From the NCBI GenBank assembly GCA_022559845.1, contig JAHNEJ010000369.1:1-64000 (forward strand): a DNA stretch of 64,000 nucleotides, written 5' to 3'. The notes beneath the pieces are model-generated. The model had not been told where the DNA came from and made no database searches. It saw nothing but the letters and a program-made list of their open reading frames with translations. The stretch comes from Amorphophallus konjac (Eukaryota; Streptophyta; Magnoliopsida; Alismatales; Araceae). Positions 8,170 to 19,227 of this stretch are shown here, in pieces (positions within the stretch are counted from its first letter, which is position 1; every line of letters begins with the position of its first letter). The translations under genes and the position numbers were made by a program.

Positions 8170-11100
8170 GTTCGTTGTTTATTCATTGATTGGGTTTATT
8201 AAGCGCGTGGGCGTGCCAGTCACAAAGTGACAATTTATTCGGGCTTCACGGAAGCCCATGGTGCGCTCGATCTGACTAGTCAGACAATTGTGTGGTTTGG
8301 GTCGGGACCAAAACCCGCCGTGCCATAAAGGCCACGATATTATTTACATCCCCCATACGGGGGAACACCCTTGATTGATTGCCGGGAGTAAGGGCCCTAC
8401 GGCCTAAAATTTATGGTGACAAAGTGAGAACAACGATCTCGGATCACGTTTAAACAAACCCACGTTGGGACGTAAAATGTTCATAGATACGTATATGTTG
8501 GTCACTCACGGACCATTTCGTGCTCGGACGGAAGTCCGCATCAGTAGCGTCGAAGACGAAGACAAGACCATACGGATGTCTGCCGTAGGTACGGCAAGTT
8601 TAATGTGGATGCGGGATTGGATCCCGAAAGAAGTGGGTCAAGCTGATGAACTATCGGCCCAAGAGGTGTCCGGATCATGACCATGTCGGGGGTTCCGAGG
8701 TCCACGTCCGATACCAAGGGGCATCATCGCTTTTCTCTTTAAACACAGTCTGGGGAAGGGGATTGGTCGGTGTGGAGCCCGAGCTCACCAACCTGCTCCC
8801 TGGCACGCGGATCGACCCACGCGGTCAGGTCGCAGGGTTCGACCTGCCCGGTCAGGTTGCGGGGGTCAAGGGGGCAGCGCCCCCTGCGGGGGTTTCCGGG
8901 GGGCAGCGCCCCCGGAACAAAATTTGGATTGTAGTGAGGAGGAAACTTTTGACTAGTTTTATTCATTAGCTTCAGGTATTTGCTTTTGGTTAATCAGTTT
9001 CTTTCTCTTTTAGGCACGCCGGATTTGGGGCAACAAGATGGAGATGGGCGCGCTGGATTTGGGGCAACAAGATGGAGATGGGCGCGCCGGATTTGGGGCT
9101 TTACAGGATCGACAAGGGGGGGGGGGGGGGGGGTATAGGGGTGCCGTTTTATGAGTTGAACACGGGGCGCACCGTTTTAAGGGCAAGATGGAGGGTGGCA
9201 CGCCGTATTAAGGCCATGCAAGGGGAGAGGGGCACGCCGGATATGGAGGGCAAGGGGGGGGGGGGGGCGCCGTTTTAGCATTTAAAGAAAGAGATGGGGG
9301 ATTTTGTGAGGAGGGTTGAAGCGGCGCGGTGGAACAGTGGCCGCGCCATTTTAACTCGCGCCGGGATAGCTATATGAGGTTGTTTCGAAGCTCTGTTTAC
9401 TGCGTTTTCTTTTTCTTTCACCCGTAGGTTGATTCAAGGGTTGATTTGCTCGTTCTGTTGATAGATTAAGCTGGTAATGAGGAGGTTTTAAGAGTTTTAA
9501 TCGTTTATTAAGGTGAAACAACATGAACGTCTAAGCGTTTTACTCAAGCAGTTTGCTCACAGAGGCCTCATTTTGTTCTTCATTAGTTCAACTCGTTCAC
9601 TTGTTGTTGGGCGTTCTTAGCCTTGGCGAAAATCGGGCAGCACCTCCCCTGGACCGGGACTTGCCAGAGATAAAGGAAAGTCACCAATCGGATTGCTCCG
9701 GGGTAGACTCTCAAAAATCGGAGTGGCCTCACGGCGGTCCGAACCCAAATGTGAGTATGGAACGTTCGAGGGCCAGCCTACAAGAACGACCACGGCTCAC
9801 GGGCGAGGAACCTTCCAAACGGGACAAGTGTTTGCCACAAGGGCCATAGATGTTCATCCGGCGGTGGGTACCTTTGAGGGTCATGCCATGGGAGGGCAGC
9901 TCTCAAGGGCCCGGGATGATCAGAGAATGAGCAAAAGGAGCAGAGACTGAGGTGGGAGTTGCTAAGGTTGTAACATAAAAAGGGACTTTTCTTCTTTTAT
10001 TCATCCACACAACGGGAGAAGAGATTTCTTAACAGAGGGAATTCATCCTGAGAAGAAAATAGAATACATCGCGAGAGGGAGGGGGAGGAAGATATTGACG
10101 AGAAGGAAAAGGAGAATACAGATCGCTCTTTCGTCCCGCTCACCTCTCACTCTCCCCTCTCTTCACCTTCCCGACGTGAGGACGGGCTTGATACACTCCT
10201 CGGGCGGGCTCTCCTTCGCTCAGAAGCTCCATCCCCTCCCTTCTTTCTTCTCTTCCTGCACACAGCCGAGACACTCTCGAGACCTCTTTTTCATCACAAT
10301 GATGCCCCCATTTTATAGAATGGCCAGCCTGGGAGCATTCCTGCCACTTCCACCTCGTCCGCAACGACGTTGGGAGTTGACTCGATGCGTTGGACGATGC
10401 CGGTTCACGCCGTACACTGTTGTTCGTCCGAGGATGAGATGGTCGCAGGTTTGCAGGGGTTGCTCCGCCGCTGGCGCTCCTGTGCTGTTGAACGGAGGCG
10501 GAGACAGAACGTCGAGCATTGAATGTCCCCTGCGCATCACATTTATACCGAACAGAGTATCGTGCCAGAGATGGGATAGAATGAGGTTAAAATGGCACGG
10601 TAGAATAGTGCCCGCGTCGGTTTAAACCCAAGTGCAATTGGCGTGCCGGTTTAGCTTTTAGGCAAGTGCAGCGCCGTTTTAAGCATCAAAGGGGAATGTC
10701 CCCTTCAACAGGTGCGCGCCGGATAACCAAAGCAGGGAGGTGGCACCGTTTTAAACCAATCATGGGGTGGCGCCGTCTTAATGCAATGCAAAGGGAGTTC
10801 GTATTAGAGCATGAAATGGGGGCGCTCCGTTTAAGCAAGGGGGGGGGGGGGGACGCGCCGTTTTAAGGCGTGCCGCTTTAAGGCCCTTCCGCGCCGTTTT
10901 AAGCACCAAACGGATTCTTTTCGAAGTCGCGGCCGTTTATATGAACGTTGGCACTCCCGGAATGTTTTAGTTGTGATTCATGGCCTCCGCAATGTCCCGT
11001 TCGCAGCTTCTGGGGCTCGGTCCGAGGCTTTGCGTGACTTTCGGCATATGCTGAGACTGTGTCGGAGTTCCCGGCTTTTCTTTGATTCGACTCTCGACAT

Positions 11101-14100
11101 GGCCGGTCATAGAATTGTGGTCGTATCTTCTGCCCGGGGGCTTTCGTAACGAATGGCGGACCACCATGCACGTTCTCGTCCTGACCGGGCGAGGTATGGG
11201 TCTGTTTGACCCTCTCGTCTTCGACTCGCGTGCGGACGCGAATGCCATATGATCATCACCGTCATTTTTTGATGTCCACACCACCTTGATCTTAGTTAAT
11301 CACTGGTTATTCTGTATCTGGTTCCTTGTTATCAGGGCATCAGTGCCTTAACGAGGGAGTTCTAGCCCTCGTCTCTCTTCCTTCTTATCCTTCTTCGTCC
11401 CGTCTAATGTCTGCCACTCCTCTGTGTCGAGGAATCCAGTCCTTTGCTCTCCTTTCATCCTTTATCCTGACAAGCAAGGATTGCAAAGCTACTCGCACTC
11501 CTCAAAGCTCGATGATCAAAATCGCTTCAGGATGGTGGTTTCCACGCCATGGATGTGCAAAGGTATCTTTATTTTGTGCAAGAACGTGCTTTCATTTCCA
11601 TTATTTCTATTGTTTCTGCACATGATTCCTTAACATGATTGAGTGGCTCTAGGAGTCTTTGTTTAATTAGATCTTAACTTTGTGTCAAATAAAAAAGTTA
11701 GCTTCTGCAGCATCCTTAGGCTGGTGATAGCTCAGCGCTGGGAGTCTAGTTTCTTTCCTCGATTGTTGAGGGTGACCTATGAGTATGGATTTTTCACACA
11801 CTACACGGTAAGCCATAGCCGATCTCTCTAAGGCGCACCGTTGCTGCTTAGGCCATACTTTGGGTATGCACAAAGGTCTTTCTTTTCTCTGCTCGGCCAA
11901 GTATAGGGGCAAGAGATAGATGGATGAGATGACTAACCTAGGCGCTCCCTAATACGGGAGAGGTCTCAAATAGGGGCAGTCTTGACCCTCAAAAGTAAGC
12001 TTTCATACTATATCTGGCCAATAAGGGCTACCAAAATGACAAAATGAAGCAATGCAAAATTATGAATCAAAGGCATGGCAAGAGTGGCAGTACAGTTCCC
12101 CGCGGGATGTCATGAGCCCGGTCGCATGCATGCCTGATAAATATGGGTCTAAAAATCAAAGACACAAAGCCCCAGCGCAACAGACTATCTCTTTGAGGGG
12201 TAGTGCCCTGAAAGAATTCGAACCTTGATATATCCCATCCTGCACGAAGCTTGCCTCCAATTTTTCTTCTATTTCTCCCTCTTAGGCTGGGTTGTATCCC
12301 GGGTATGGCCTTAGTAGGGGCACCGTCCTTTAGAGGCAGTTGGTTGTGGTAAGCCACCCTCACATGCACGTCCTACTCAAGGGGAGTCTTTAACGAAAGG
12401 GGTAGGGACGGCGATCCCTGGCCAGTAGTTTAAGCCTATCTTTGGGTGCTGCGGATTACTATTCAAAAATTCTAAATCCAAAAAATGAGATATTGTCGAA
12501 AATCCAAAAAAAATGATGAAATATTATTCAAATCCAAAAAAATTAAATATTTCCAAAATCAAAAAAAATCAAGAAAATTAAAAAATCTAAAAATATTTAT
12601 CTTTTATATTTTATCTTGAGAATAGATATGTAATATGTTTGCTAAGTGTGCAGGTTGCAGGTACTCAGGCATTCCTTGCTATATCTTTTTGCTCTGCCTT
12701 CTGTCCACATTTTTGATCTGTTCTTTCCTTCTTCAATCTTATCTCTCGATCCGTTCTGAAGCTTATGTCTTTCTCAGCTTTTGTCTGCAATGATCATGTC
12801 TTTATAAGAGGGCTCTGCCTCACGATTATGAACCTGACGGTTCTGCATCATTTTGAGCTTAGATTTTGATTGAAAATCATGTTTTGTCATGTCTTTTGTC
12901 TCGCCGTGTCCTTTGTTAATGTCCATGTCCCACCGTGTTGTCCCACACGCTTGTTGTTTTGTTCCTCGCCACATGTTGTTAGTTGTTTTGCGCATGTTGA
13001 CAGTCATCCTTCCATGTTCCGTGTGTTGTCCCAACCGTGTGATCTGTCACATTCTTGTCCCAACCGTGTGTTGTCCGTCCGCATGTTGTATTGTCATGCT
13101 GTGTTCGTGCATGCATGTTATCTGTTCATGTCATTGCATATGTGCTCGTTTACCTTTGTTATGTTATGTTGATCGTCATGTTATGTCATATTGTTTATTG
13201 TTCAGTTAATCGTTATGTTATCTTCGCTATGTTTATCTTGTTTGTCTTATTCATGAAAATCCATAAAAAAATTCGAAAAAGAAAATCCAAAAAACTTGCC
13301 GTTTCACCTGCACAGGTTAGTCAAGTATGGCTTTCTATCCTTACATCCCTTATTGCATTACTATATGGTATTAGGTTATATTATCTCGAGAACCAGTTGG
13401 TTGCTCACGCGTTCCAAGATCTGATGTTCCCCTTCAACAAAAATGATGATGATCCAGGTTCACGTGTTTAATCTTCGGATAGGCCGTTACGTTGGGATAT
13501 CATGGGGAGGATGGTTCTGTCCTGCACGTTGTGGTTGCGGATGGTATCTTGACTCTGATTTCCCCAGCTTAGTAATATTATTCTCGAGTATTTTATATTT
13601 TAATTTTTCTTCGCATTTATTTTAACGATTTCTTTTATTTTAGCCCAGCATGCATCATACGAATCTTTTGGGCTTTCATGACCCATGGTTTGCTTGAAAA
13701 ATGTCACATCAGTGATGGTCAGCTGTACGTTCAGTGTTTGAGTAAGAGGAACTAATTCCACTATGAGTTGGAAGGTTCTCTTTGGTCGATTCGCCTGGTT
13801 TGGTTGATTGAGAGGTCCCCGTCTGGAGCTTTGGCCTGTTTCCTTTACTTTTGATGCCTATTTTTGTGGCCTCCTCATTGGACCGCGGTATTGTGTCCCC
13901 CATGAGGTTGGTCTTGTCGATTTATTTCATTTAGTTTAGTTCCTCCAGACTGGTGTCGCTTTTGGTTTTATCATTCCCTGCGTTTGGCTCAAAGTTTTTC
14001 GGAAGATTCCTGTCTCTTGTTGGTAAAAACGGGTGTCGTTTTACCTTAACGCCCGCTTTTCCGGTCCACTCCGCTGCATTTCCGCTCCATCTCCATGTTC

Positions 14101-14149
14101 CATGTCACTTCCGCTTCACCTCCGCTCGCTCCCCTGCAAAGAGGACGTT
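8170..14149 (+). mobile_element. Non-coding 3' internal region of the gypsy-type element
   Basis: About 6 kb lacks any recognisable retroelement domain. It is a patchwork. A stem-loop-dense block lies at 8,240-8,920, a 34-bp tandem repeat at 9,014-9,110, and dispersed GCGCCGTTTTAAGC-type motifs at 9,130-9,380 and 10,570-10,910. A/C-rich AAATCCAAAAAA repeats lie at 12,460-12,600 and a TGTC/GTGT-rich stretch at 12,880-13,240. The final 850 bp match the tail at 950-1,793. The block 8,200-8,410 also resembles 45,660-45,900, so it belongs to a family-wide conserved non-coding part. Long non-coding internal DNA with gag only is the layout of TR-GAG/LARD non-autonomous elements. Confidence 0.6.
9014..9110 (+). 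repeat. 34-bp tandem repeat, about 2.5 copies
   Basis: A unit starting GCGCGCCGGATTTGGGG and ending CAAGATGGAGATGG is repeated head to tail with one or two changes per copy. It runs into a poly-G tract at 9,116-9,132. Confidence 0.8.
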
Positions 14150-14162
14150 AAGGAGGGGCATA
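14150..14162 (+). promoter_or_regulatory. Polypurine tract before LTR B
   Basis: The tract AAGGAGGGGCA directly precedes TGTTGACACCCG and matches the tract before LTR A. Confidence 0.75.
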
Positions 14163-15896
14163 TGTTGACACCCGTTTTATATCGATAAGTTGAGTCGTTT
14201 CTCTTACTCCCATTTGTTGATGCCTCGAGTTGTCCATCACTCGCTGGACGTTTTCTGGTAAGTCATGGGCCAATTTTATGGGTAGCCTCCCTCCTTGGTT
14301 GGGACCGTATCGATTCAGGGCTTAATGGGCCTTGGTTTTTGGTTAATTGAACATGTTTATAAAAATCAAGTGTCCAGAAACATGTACGGGTCATCCCTGG
14401 CCGTTCAACCCTTGAGTAGTTATTTATGGGCCGTTCATACATTAAAAAGATTTCTGATGATTTTCTGAATTTCCACCGACAAGGGCTTATGCGGTTTATT
14501 CCTGGCCGTTTAACATGATGACCAGTCTGGAGTGCACCGTTCTTCTTCCAGAGTCCTAAAGCCTAAATATCTCTCAGATAATTATCCATTTTTTCCATTT
14601 ATCACCGACAAGAGTTAAACGGTTGGACCTTGGCCGCTCGTTCTATTGGACGGTCCCATAATAGTCGTTCAAGTATAAGAGTCCAACGACGATATCTTCG
14701 ATTGGTTAATGGATAATTTGTTGGTATTTATCCTATTTTTACAATTTTCACCGACAGGGATGGACGGTCCCTTGTTGACCGCCCAACTAGTTGAGCGGTC
14801 TATCGTGAGACCGTTTAACCCTGCGAACTCTGAAGAAATCAAGGATTTTCTCTCTCTATCCGTAGACATGTCCCCAGGCTTTATCCGGAGATTTCTTCTC
14901 GAATATGGAGTCTTTTTCGATGCCGTTTCTTCTGGATGAGAGATAACTCGATTATCTCCAACTTTTGTGATAATATCTCGTCCTAAAAATGAATGGAACC
15001 CTAATTTCAAGCTAGGCTTTCTAGGCTCTATAAATAGACCCTAAAGGCCGGGTTTGAAAAGGGGGGGGGGGAGATTTTTGGTCAACGGCGAAGCCCTGCC
15101 GCATTCTTGAGCGACCTAGCACCAAGGAGGGAGGCTTTCTACGTCCATACAAGCCTCCGGTTCAGGGAATAGTCGAGTTTTGAGTCTTTTGTGTTTGATA
15201 GGTTTCGTCACTTTTTCATCGCTTGCATTACTTTCTCCCCATGTTATTCTTCATTCTCATCACCATGCACACATCCACCTGCGTTTTTGACACCCTAGGG
15301 GTTTAAAATCCCCCAGGTATTCCCCTTTCCACTTAGTCACGTTCATTCCTCATTATTTTGACATATACTACACCATTCAGTTATAATCTAGGTCGTTTCT
15401 TTGTGTTTTTACGTTGTTTTGCAGGTCAGCAATCCTTAACACGAGGCCCATCCCCTCTGGCCGGCTGGAGAGGGTGGAGGTTAGACCCCTTTGCGACTTC
15501 TGGCTCGGTGGTCTCGAGCGGTTCTCTTCTGTCCGTGCAGGGAGACGTGCGGTGCATATTCGGCCGTTCTTCTTCGTCCGGCGGTCGTTACAGAGCCGTT
15601 CAACATCCAGGAGCGCTTCCTCCCGCATCTTCTGCAGCACCCTTAGGCGGTCTATCGTAAGACCGTGCGTCTATAGGCGGTTCTTTGTCAACCGCTCATC
15701 TTCCCTGTGCTGCAGCTAGGCGAGTGTCTCCCCTTCCTTTCCAAAGTACGTCGTGTTCATCACGTTCGACACTTTAGTGGCGATCACGGTCATTTTCATT
15801 TTCTGTCATCCTCTTACTATCTTTCACTTACTCATCGCATGTTGATTTGTTCATAACACCATCTTCCTTTAAGTAAGAGGAGAAAATATATCTACA
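14163..15896 (+). repeat. LTR B of the gypsy-type element plus the adjoining conserved block
   Basis: It begins TGTTGACACCCG after the polypurine tract and has a TATA box (TATAAATAG, 15,029-15,037) and a leader like that of LTR A. It shares the GTCAGCAA...GGCCCAT stretch near 15,425. The last 350 bp (15,546-15,896) are nearly identical to 3,037-3,387, while the rest is only moderately similar to LTR A. The similarity ends exactly where a Del/Tekay-type LTR fragment starts, so the original right end is lost. The LTR proper may end near 15,540. Confidence 0.6.
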
Positions 15897-16226
15897 AGGA
15901 GGCTCACCCCTGCTTTTCAGGTACGTCGGTTCTTCCTCGGGATTCGAGGGCGTTGAGTGCATGTTCTTAGTTGCCAGCTCGTCGGGCCGAGTGTTCACTC
16001 GGTATTTGGTACGTTTCCTGCCTTAGACTGTACTTTCTGTTGGACTGGACTCTGTTGTAGTTAGATTGTTCATTTTTGTTAAATGTTAAATTGTCCTGCT
16101 TTATTTCCTATTTCTTTGTACCTCCACACTCTTTTTAACCCTTCCGAGTCCCGGCTCGTGGGCAGCGGGCTAAGATTCCAATGGTATCGGGTTCCTTTCC
16201 CGGTATCCGGATCTTGGGTCGCTACA
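15897..16226 (+). repeat. 3' fragment of a Del/Tekay-type gypsy LTR
   Basis: This stretch follows the order of 44,565-44,928 in the larger Del-like LTR of this window. It starts with a GCTCACCCC-type motif, passes a gap-rich middle and ends with GGTATC...CGGTATC...ATCTTGGGTCGCTACA. It abuts LTR B without a visible target duplication, which suggests a recombination or deletion breakpoint at 15,896/15,897. Confidence 0.6.
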
Positions 16227-17430
16227 CTTGGCGACCACATACCTGGCCGCCCAACTGCCTTGGGGAGCCAAGGAGCTAGCCGCCCAGGTCCCAAGGCGGC
16301 CATAGACCTGGCCGCCCAGGTGCCTTAGGCGGCCACAGAGGTGGCCGCCCAGTTCCCTTTAAACGGCCATCAATTTAGCCGCCTTTTGATAATCGTCCGT
16401 CAGCCTACGTCGTTTCCTCAATTTTGCCCACTCCGAACATGCCCTCTGCAACCATCACCACTTCGGGGAGTCAAGACGCGCATAGCCTCGCACGTCCTTG
16501 CCTCCAAAATGGTCCAAACCCCTTTCACCTAGATCCAAGTCAATTTTTGAATGATTTTTCATGGCGGGAAAATCCCATTGGATACCAAAAGGCTCTTTGG
16601 AATGGGAGATGAGGGGGTTGGCAATTCGATGAGCTTGGGGGAAAGCTATTAGAGTGAGAGTAACCCTTCCCGACCTTCCCCTTGCCAATGTGAGAAAGAG
16701 AATTGAAGTCAGAGTGCCCCACAACTTCATATGTGGAGAGAGCCTACGCATACTACTGGAGGAGGTGAATTGAAACTTGCTGAAGGCGGCCATCGACATG
16801 GCTGCCTATCTTCCTTGAATGGCCATATACCTGGCCGCCTTCTGTTAGTTGATGGGCAGACTTGCCTTTCTTCCCTCAATTTCCTTCCTTGCTATATTTT
16901 AATTCATGTATATGTGTTTCCCCTATTTGCATCAAATTAAATGCATCATAGTTTATCCTAGATCCAATTTTATAGAGGTTTTCACCCCCAAAACATAGGG
17001 GAAGTGGATGGTTGAAAATCTCGGCCATCTCCCTCTCCAACCCCCTTCTCGATATGATCAACTCCCAACTGTATATTTTCCTCTTTAGTTTGAGCACATA
17101 CTACATCTTCTAAGTCTAATGGGTTCATTTCTTGTGTTTACTGGTTGATTCGCAGGAACTTCATGTTAGACTCGCTGACTTGAGCTCCTCCTTCTTGGCA
17201 GGCTGAGATCGAGGACAGGCAAGACCCACGACCCCGCTTCGAAATTATTGGCGATCATTCTATCCCTGTAAGGCTCAGGTAAAAGTCTCTAGCGATCACT
17301 CCCTTTCTTTCTAATCCATGCACTCTAGTGTTGGACGATCTTTGGAGTTATGTTGATTCACGTTGACCCGAGTGTTCGAGTTTCGATGCCTACACTGGGT
17401 AGGTAGAATAACTCATCCTAACCAACCCTT
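16227..17430 (+). repeat. LTR-like debris with GGCGGCC hairpins, no coding sequence
   Basis: There is no recognisable gene. Perfect short hairpins lie at 16,295-16,316 and 16,328-16,349, with related ones to 16,835. The right part (about 16,870-17,260) has a leader-like sequence ending in ATTGGCGATCATTC, similar to the TGGCGATCACGG sequences that follow LTR A. It is therefore probably the end of another LTR of the same broad family. Confidence 0.4.
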
Positions 17431-17464
17431 ATTCCATTGTCAAAGTCTTCCTTACAAACATAGA

Positions 17465-17840
17465 GGGGGGAAGAGAGAGCAACTCGGCAAGAGGAAGAGA
17501 GAGGAGATCGTCCGTCATTGGCACCGTTAGGCTGGCATCGGCCCGTCATGGCATCCTCCAACTCGTGTCTAGCAACCTATCGCCCTAAGGGGGGGCAGCA
17601 ACAGGCCCCCTTCACGTTGCTGGATCCTCAACATGGGGCGGTTACCAACAGCAGAGCTCCGGATCCACGACTGAGACCAATTTGAAGAAGATCATCGCCA
17701 TCATCACCACGGTGCTCCCTCTACAGCCCCACCCAATGCCTTGCAATCTCACATTGCGCTTCCTCTTCGGCCTTTGATGCCGTTGGAGAGGGGAGAAAGT
17801 GAAAGCCATATTCTTTCTACTCCATCAGAGAAGCAAGGGA
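17465..17840 (+). pseudogene. Truncated, frameshifted duplicate of the downstream 398-codon gene
   Basis: About 375 bp align with 19,150-19,535 at roughly 85-90% by eye, including the GA-rich leader and the ATG (17,548 here, 19,228 in the intact copy). A deletion in the Ala-rich stretch shifts the frame, and the shifted frame meets a stop within about 50 codons. The similarity ends near 17,840, so roughly two thirds of the gene is absent. The two ATGs are 1,680 bp apart in the same orientation, so this is a decayed tandem copy. Confidence 0.8.
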
Positions 17841-18289
17841 GGAGTATTACTCTATTAGAATCTCCATCATAAAAAAGATAATGAGGTTAGTTGTGTCTTC
17901 AAATGGAGGAGGAGGAACTTAGTCCTTAATTGTCTCTCTCTCATCAAAGGTCCTACCTCTTACTAAATGAATCTGATGATGTTGTTGGCCTGTCTCTGTC
18001 CGCTCTGTTTCTCTTGTAACACTAGTTATCTTGTTTTGTTTTCATGATTTCCCCCCCCCTTTTTATTTGTACTTTATCATTACACTGATAAAATGATGTG
18101 ATTATTATTATATTATTATTATCCATCTACTTCATATATACATCTATGTTTGTCTACGTCTCTCCCTCTCTCCTTGTCTTCCTCAAATGTAAACAATGAG
18201 AGAACAAAAATCCTAACTAGGAGAGGACGAGAATAATTACAACAACACACTAGGGGGGAGATGATAGAGAGAGAGAGATAGAGGGGTAG

Positions 18290-18925
18290 ACCTGTAAACG
18301 GATCGGATACGGAGCGGATAGTATGATATTCGAATTTGTATCTAATTAATAATCGAATTATCTGGTATCTGATTAAATTATCCGTCAAATACGTTTTTCA
18401 GATAATTATCTGATTAATTCAAATTCGTTTCGAATTTTAAGTAGATAATTGTCAAGTCTTCTTAGAGATGGGTCGTGTGAGCCGTTCGAGAGCGTTGTAG
18501 GTTGTATTCTCAAAAAGAAGAAAGGGTGGAAGTTATTTTTATTTTGGGAGAGATTATCAAAAGATTATACTTCAACCTAAAAAATAGGAGAGGACTTACC
18601 AAATTGGTGTAAGTGAAATTCTTATTTCTAAATTATATTTTGAGATAAAAAAGAGGTAAAAAAGAACAACCAAATAACATATTAAGATTTACGTTAATTA
18701 TATATAGAATATATGTATCATTAGATATTTATCTAAGGATTTATATTCGATTAGATAATATTCAACACGGATATCTTAATAGTCAAATTTGTATTCGATT
18801 AATAATTAGATTATATGATATCTAATTAAATTATTCATCAAATATTTTATTTGAATAATATTAGATGAAATGAATACGAATTTGAATTCGATTAGACTCT
18901 TAAATAGATAATTGCCAGATCTATA
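18290..18925. repeat. AT-rich direct repeat, probable non-autonomous DNA transposon remnant
   Basis: The stretches 18,336-18,455 and 18,787-18,922 are diverged direct repeats sharing an AATTTGTAT...AATTAAATTAT...AGATAATTG pattern. The left end carries a GTAAACGGATCGGATA sequence of the kind seen in many plant hAT-type MITEs. No matching right end is visible, so the element is broken or the repeats arose by duplication. No gene is present. Confidence 0.4.
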
Positions 18926-19227
18926 GAAGGGGAAGACTATAGTGGGAGGTTAACATGTTAGGATAAGTTAACGTGGGTGAGTACGAGTTAACTTGTTTTT
19001 GTGTTAGAGTAATTATCAATTTAATAAAATTTAAAAGAATCAGGTTGCTATTACTTTGCCACGGAGTTAAAATAAAAGCGGTTATAGATAATAACGACTA
19101 TCGAAGTCTCCATTTCGAGCATAGAAAAGAGGGGGGGGGGGAGGAAGAGAGAGAGAGAGAGAGAGAGCAGCCCGGCAAAGGAAGAGAGAGGAGATCGTCC
19201 GCCACCGCAGGTTGGCACCGGCCCTTC

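Noticed and set aside
18973..19227. In-frame upstream extension of the 398-codon gene
   Set aside because: It is AT-rich, ends in a GA microsatellite translated as Arg/Glu repeats, and the ATG at 19,228 is the one kept in the duplicated copy.
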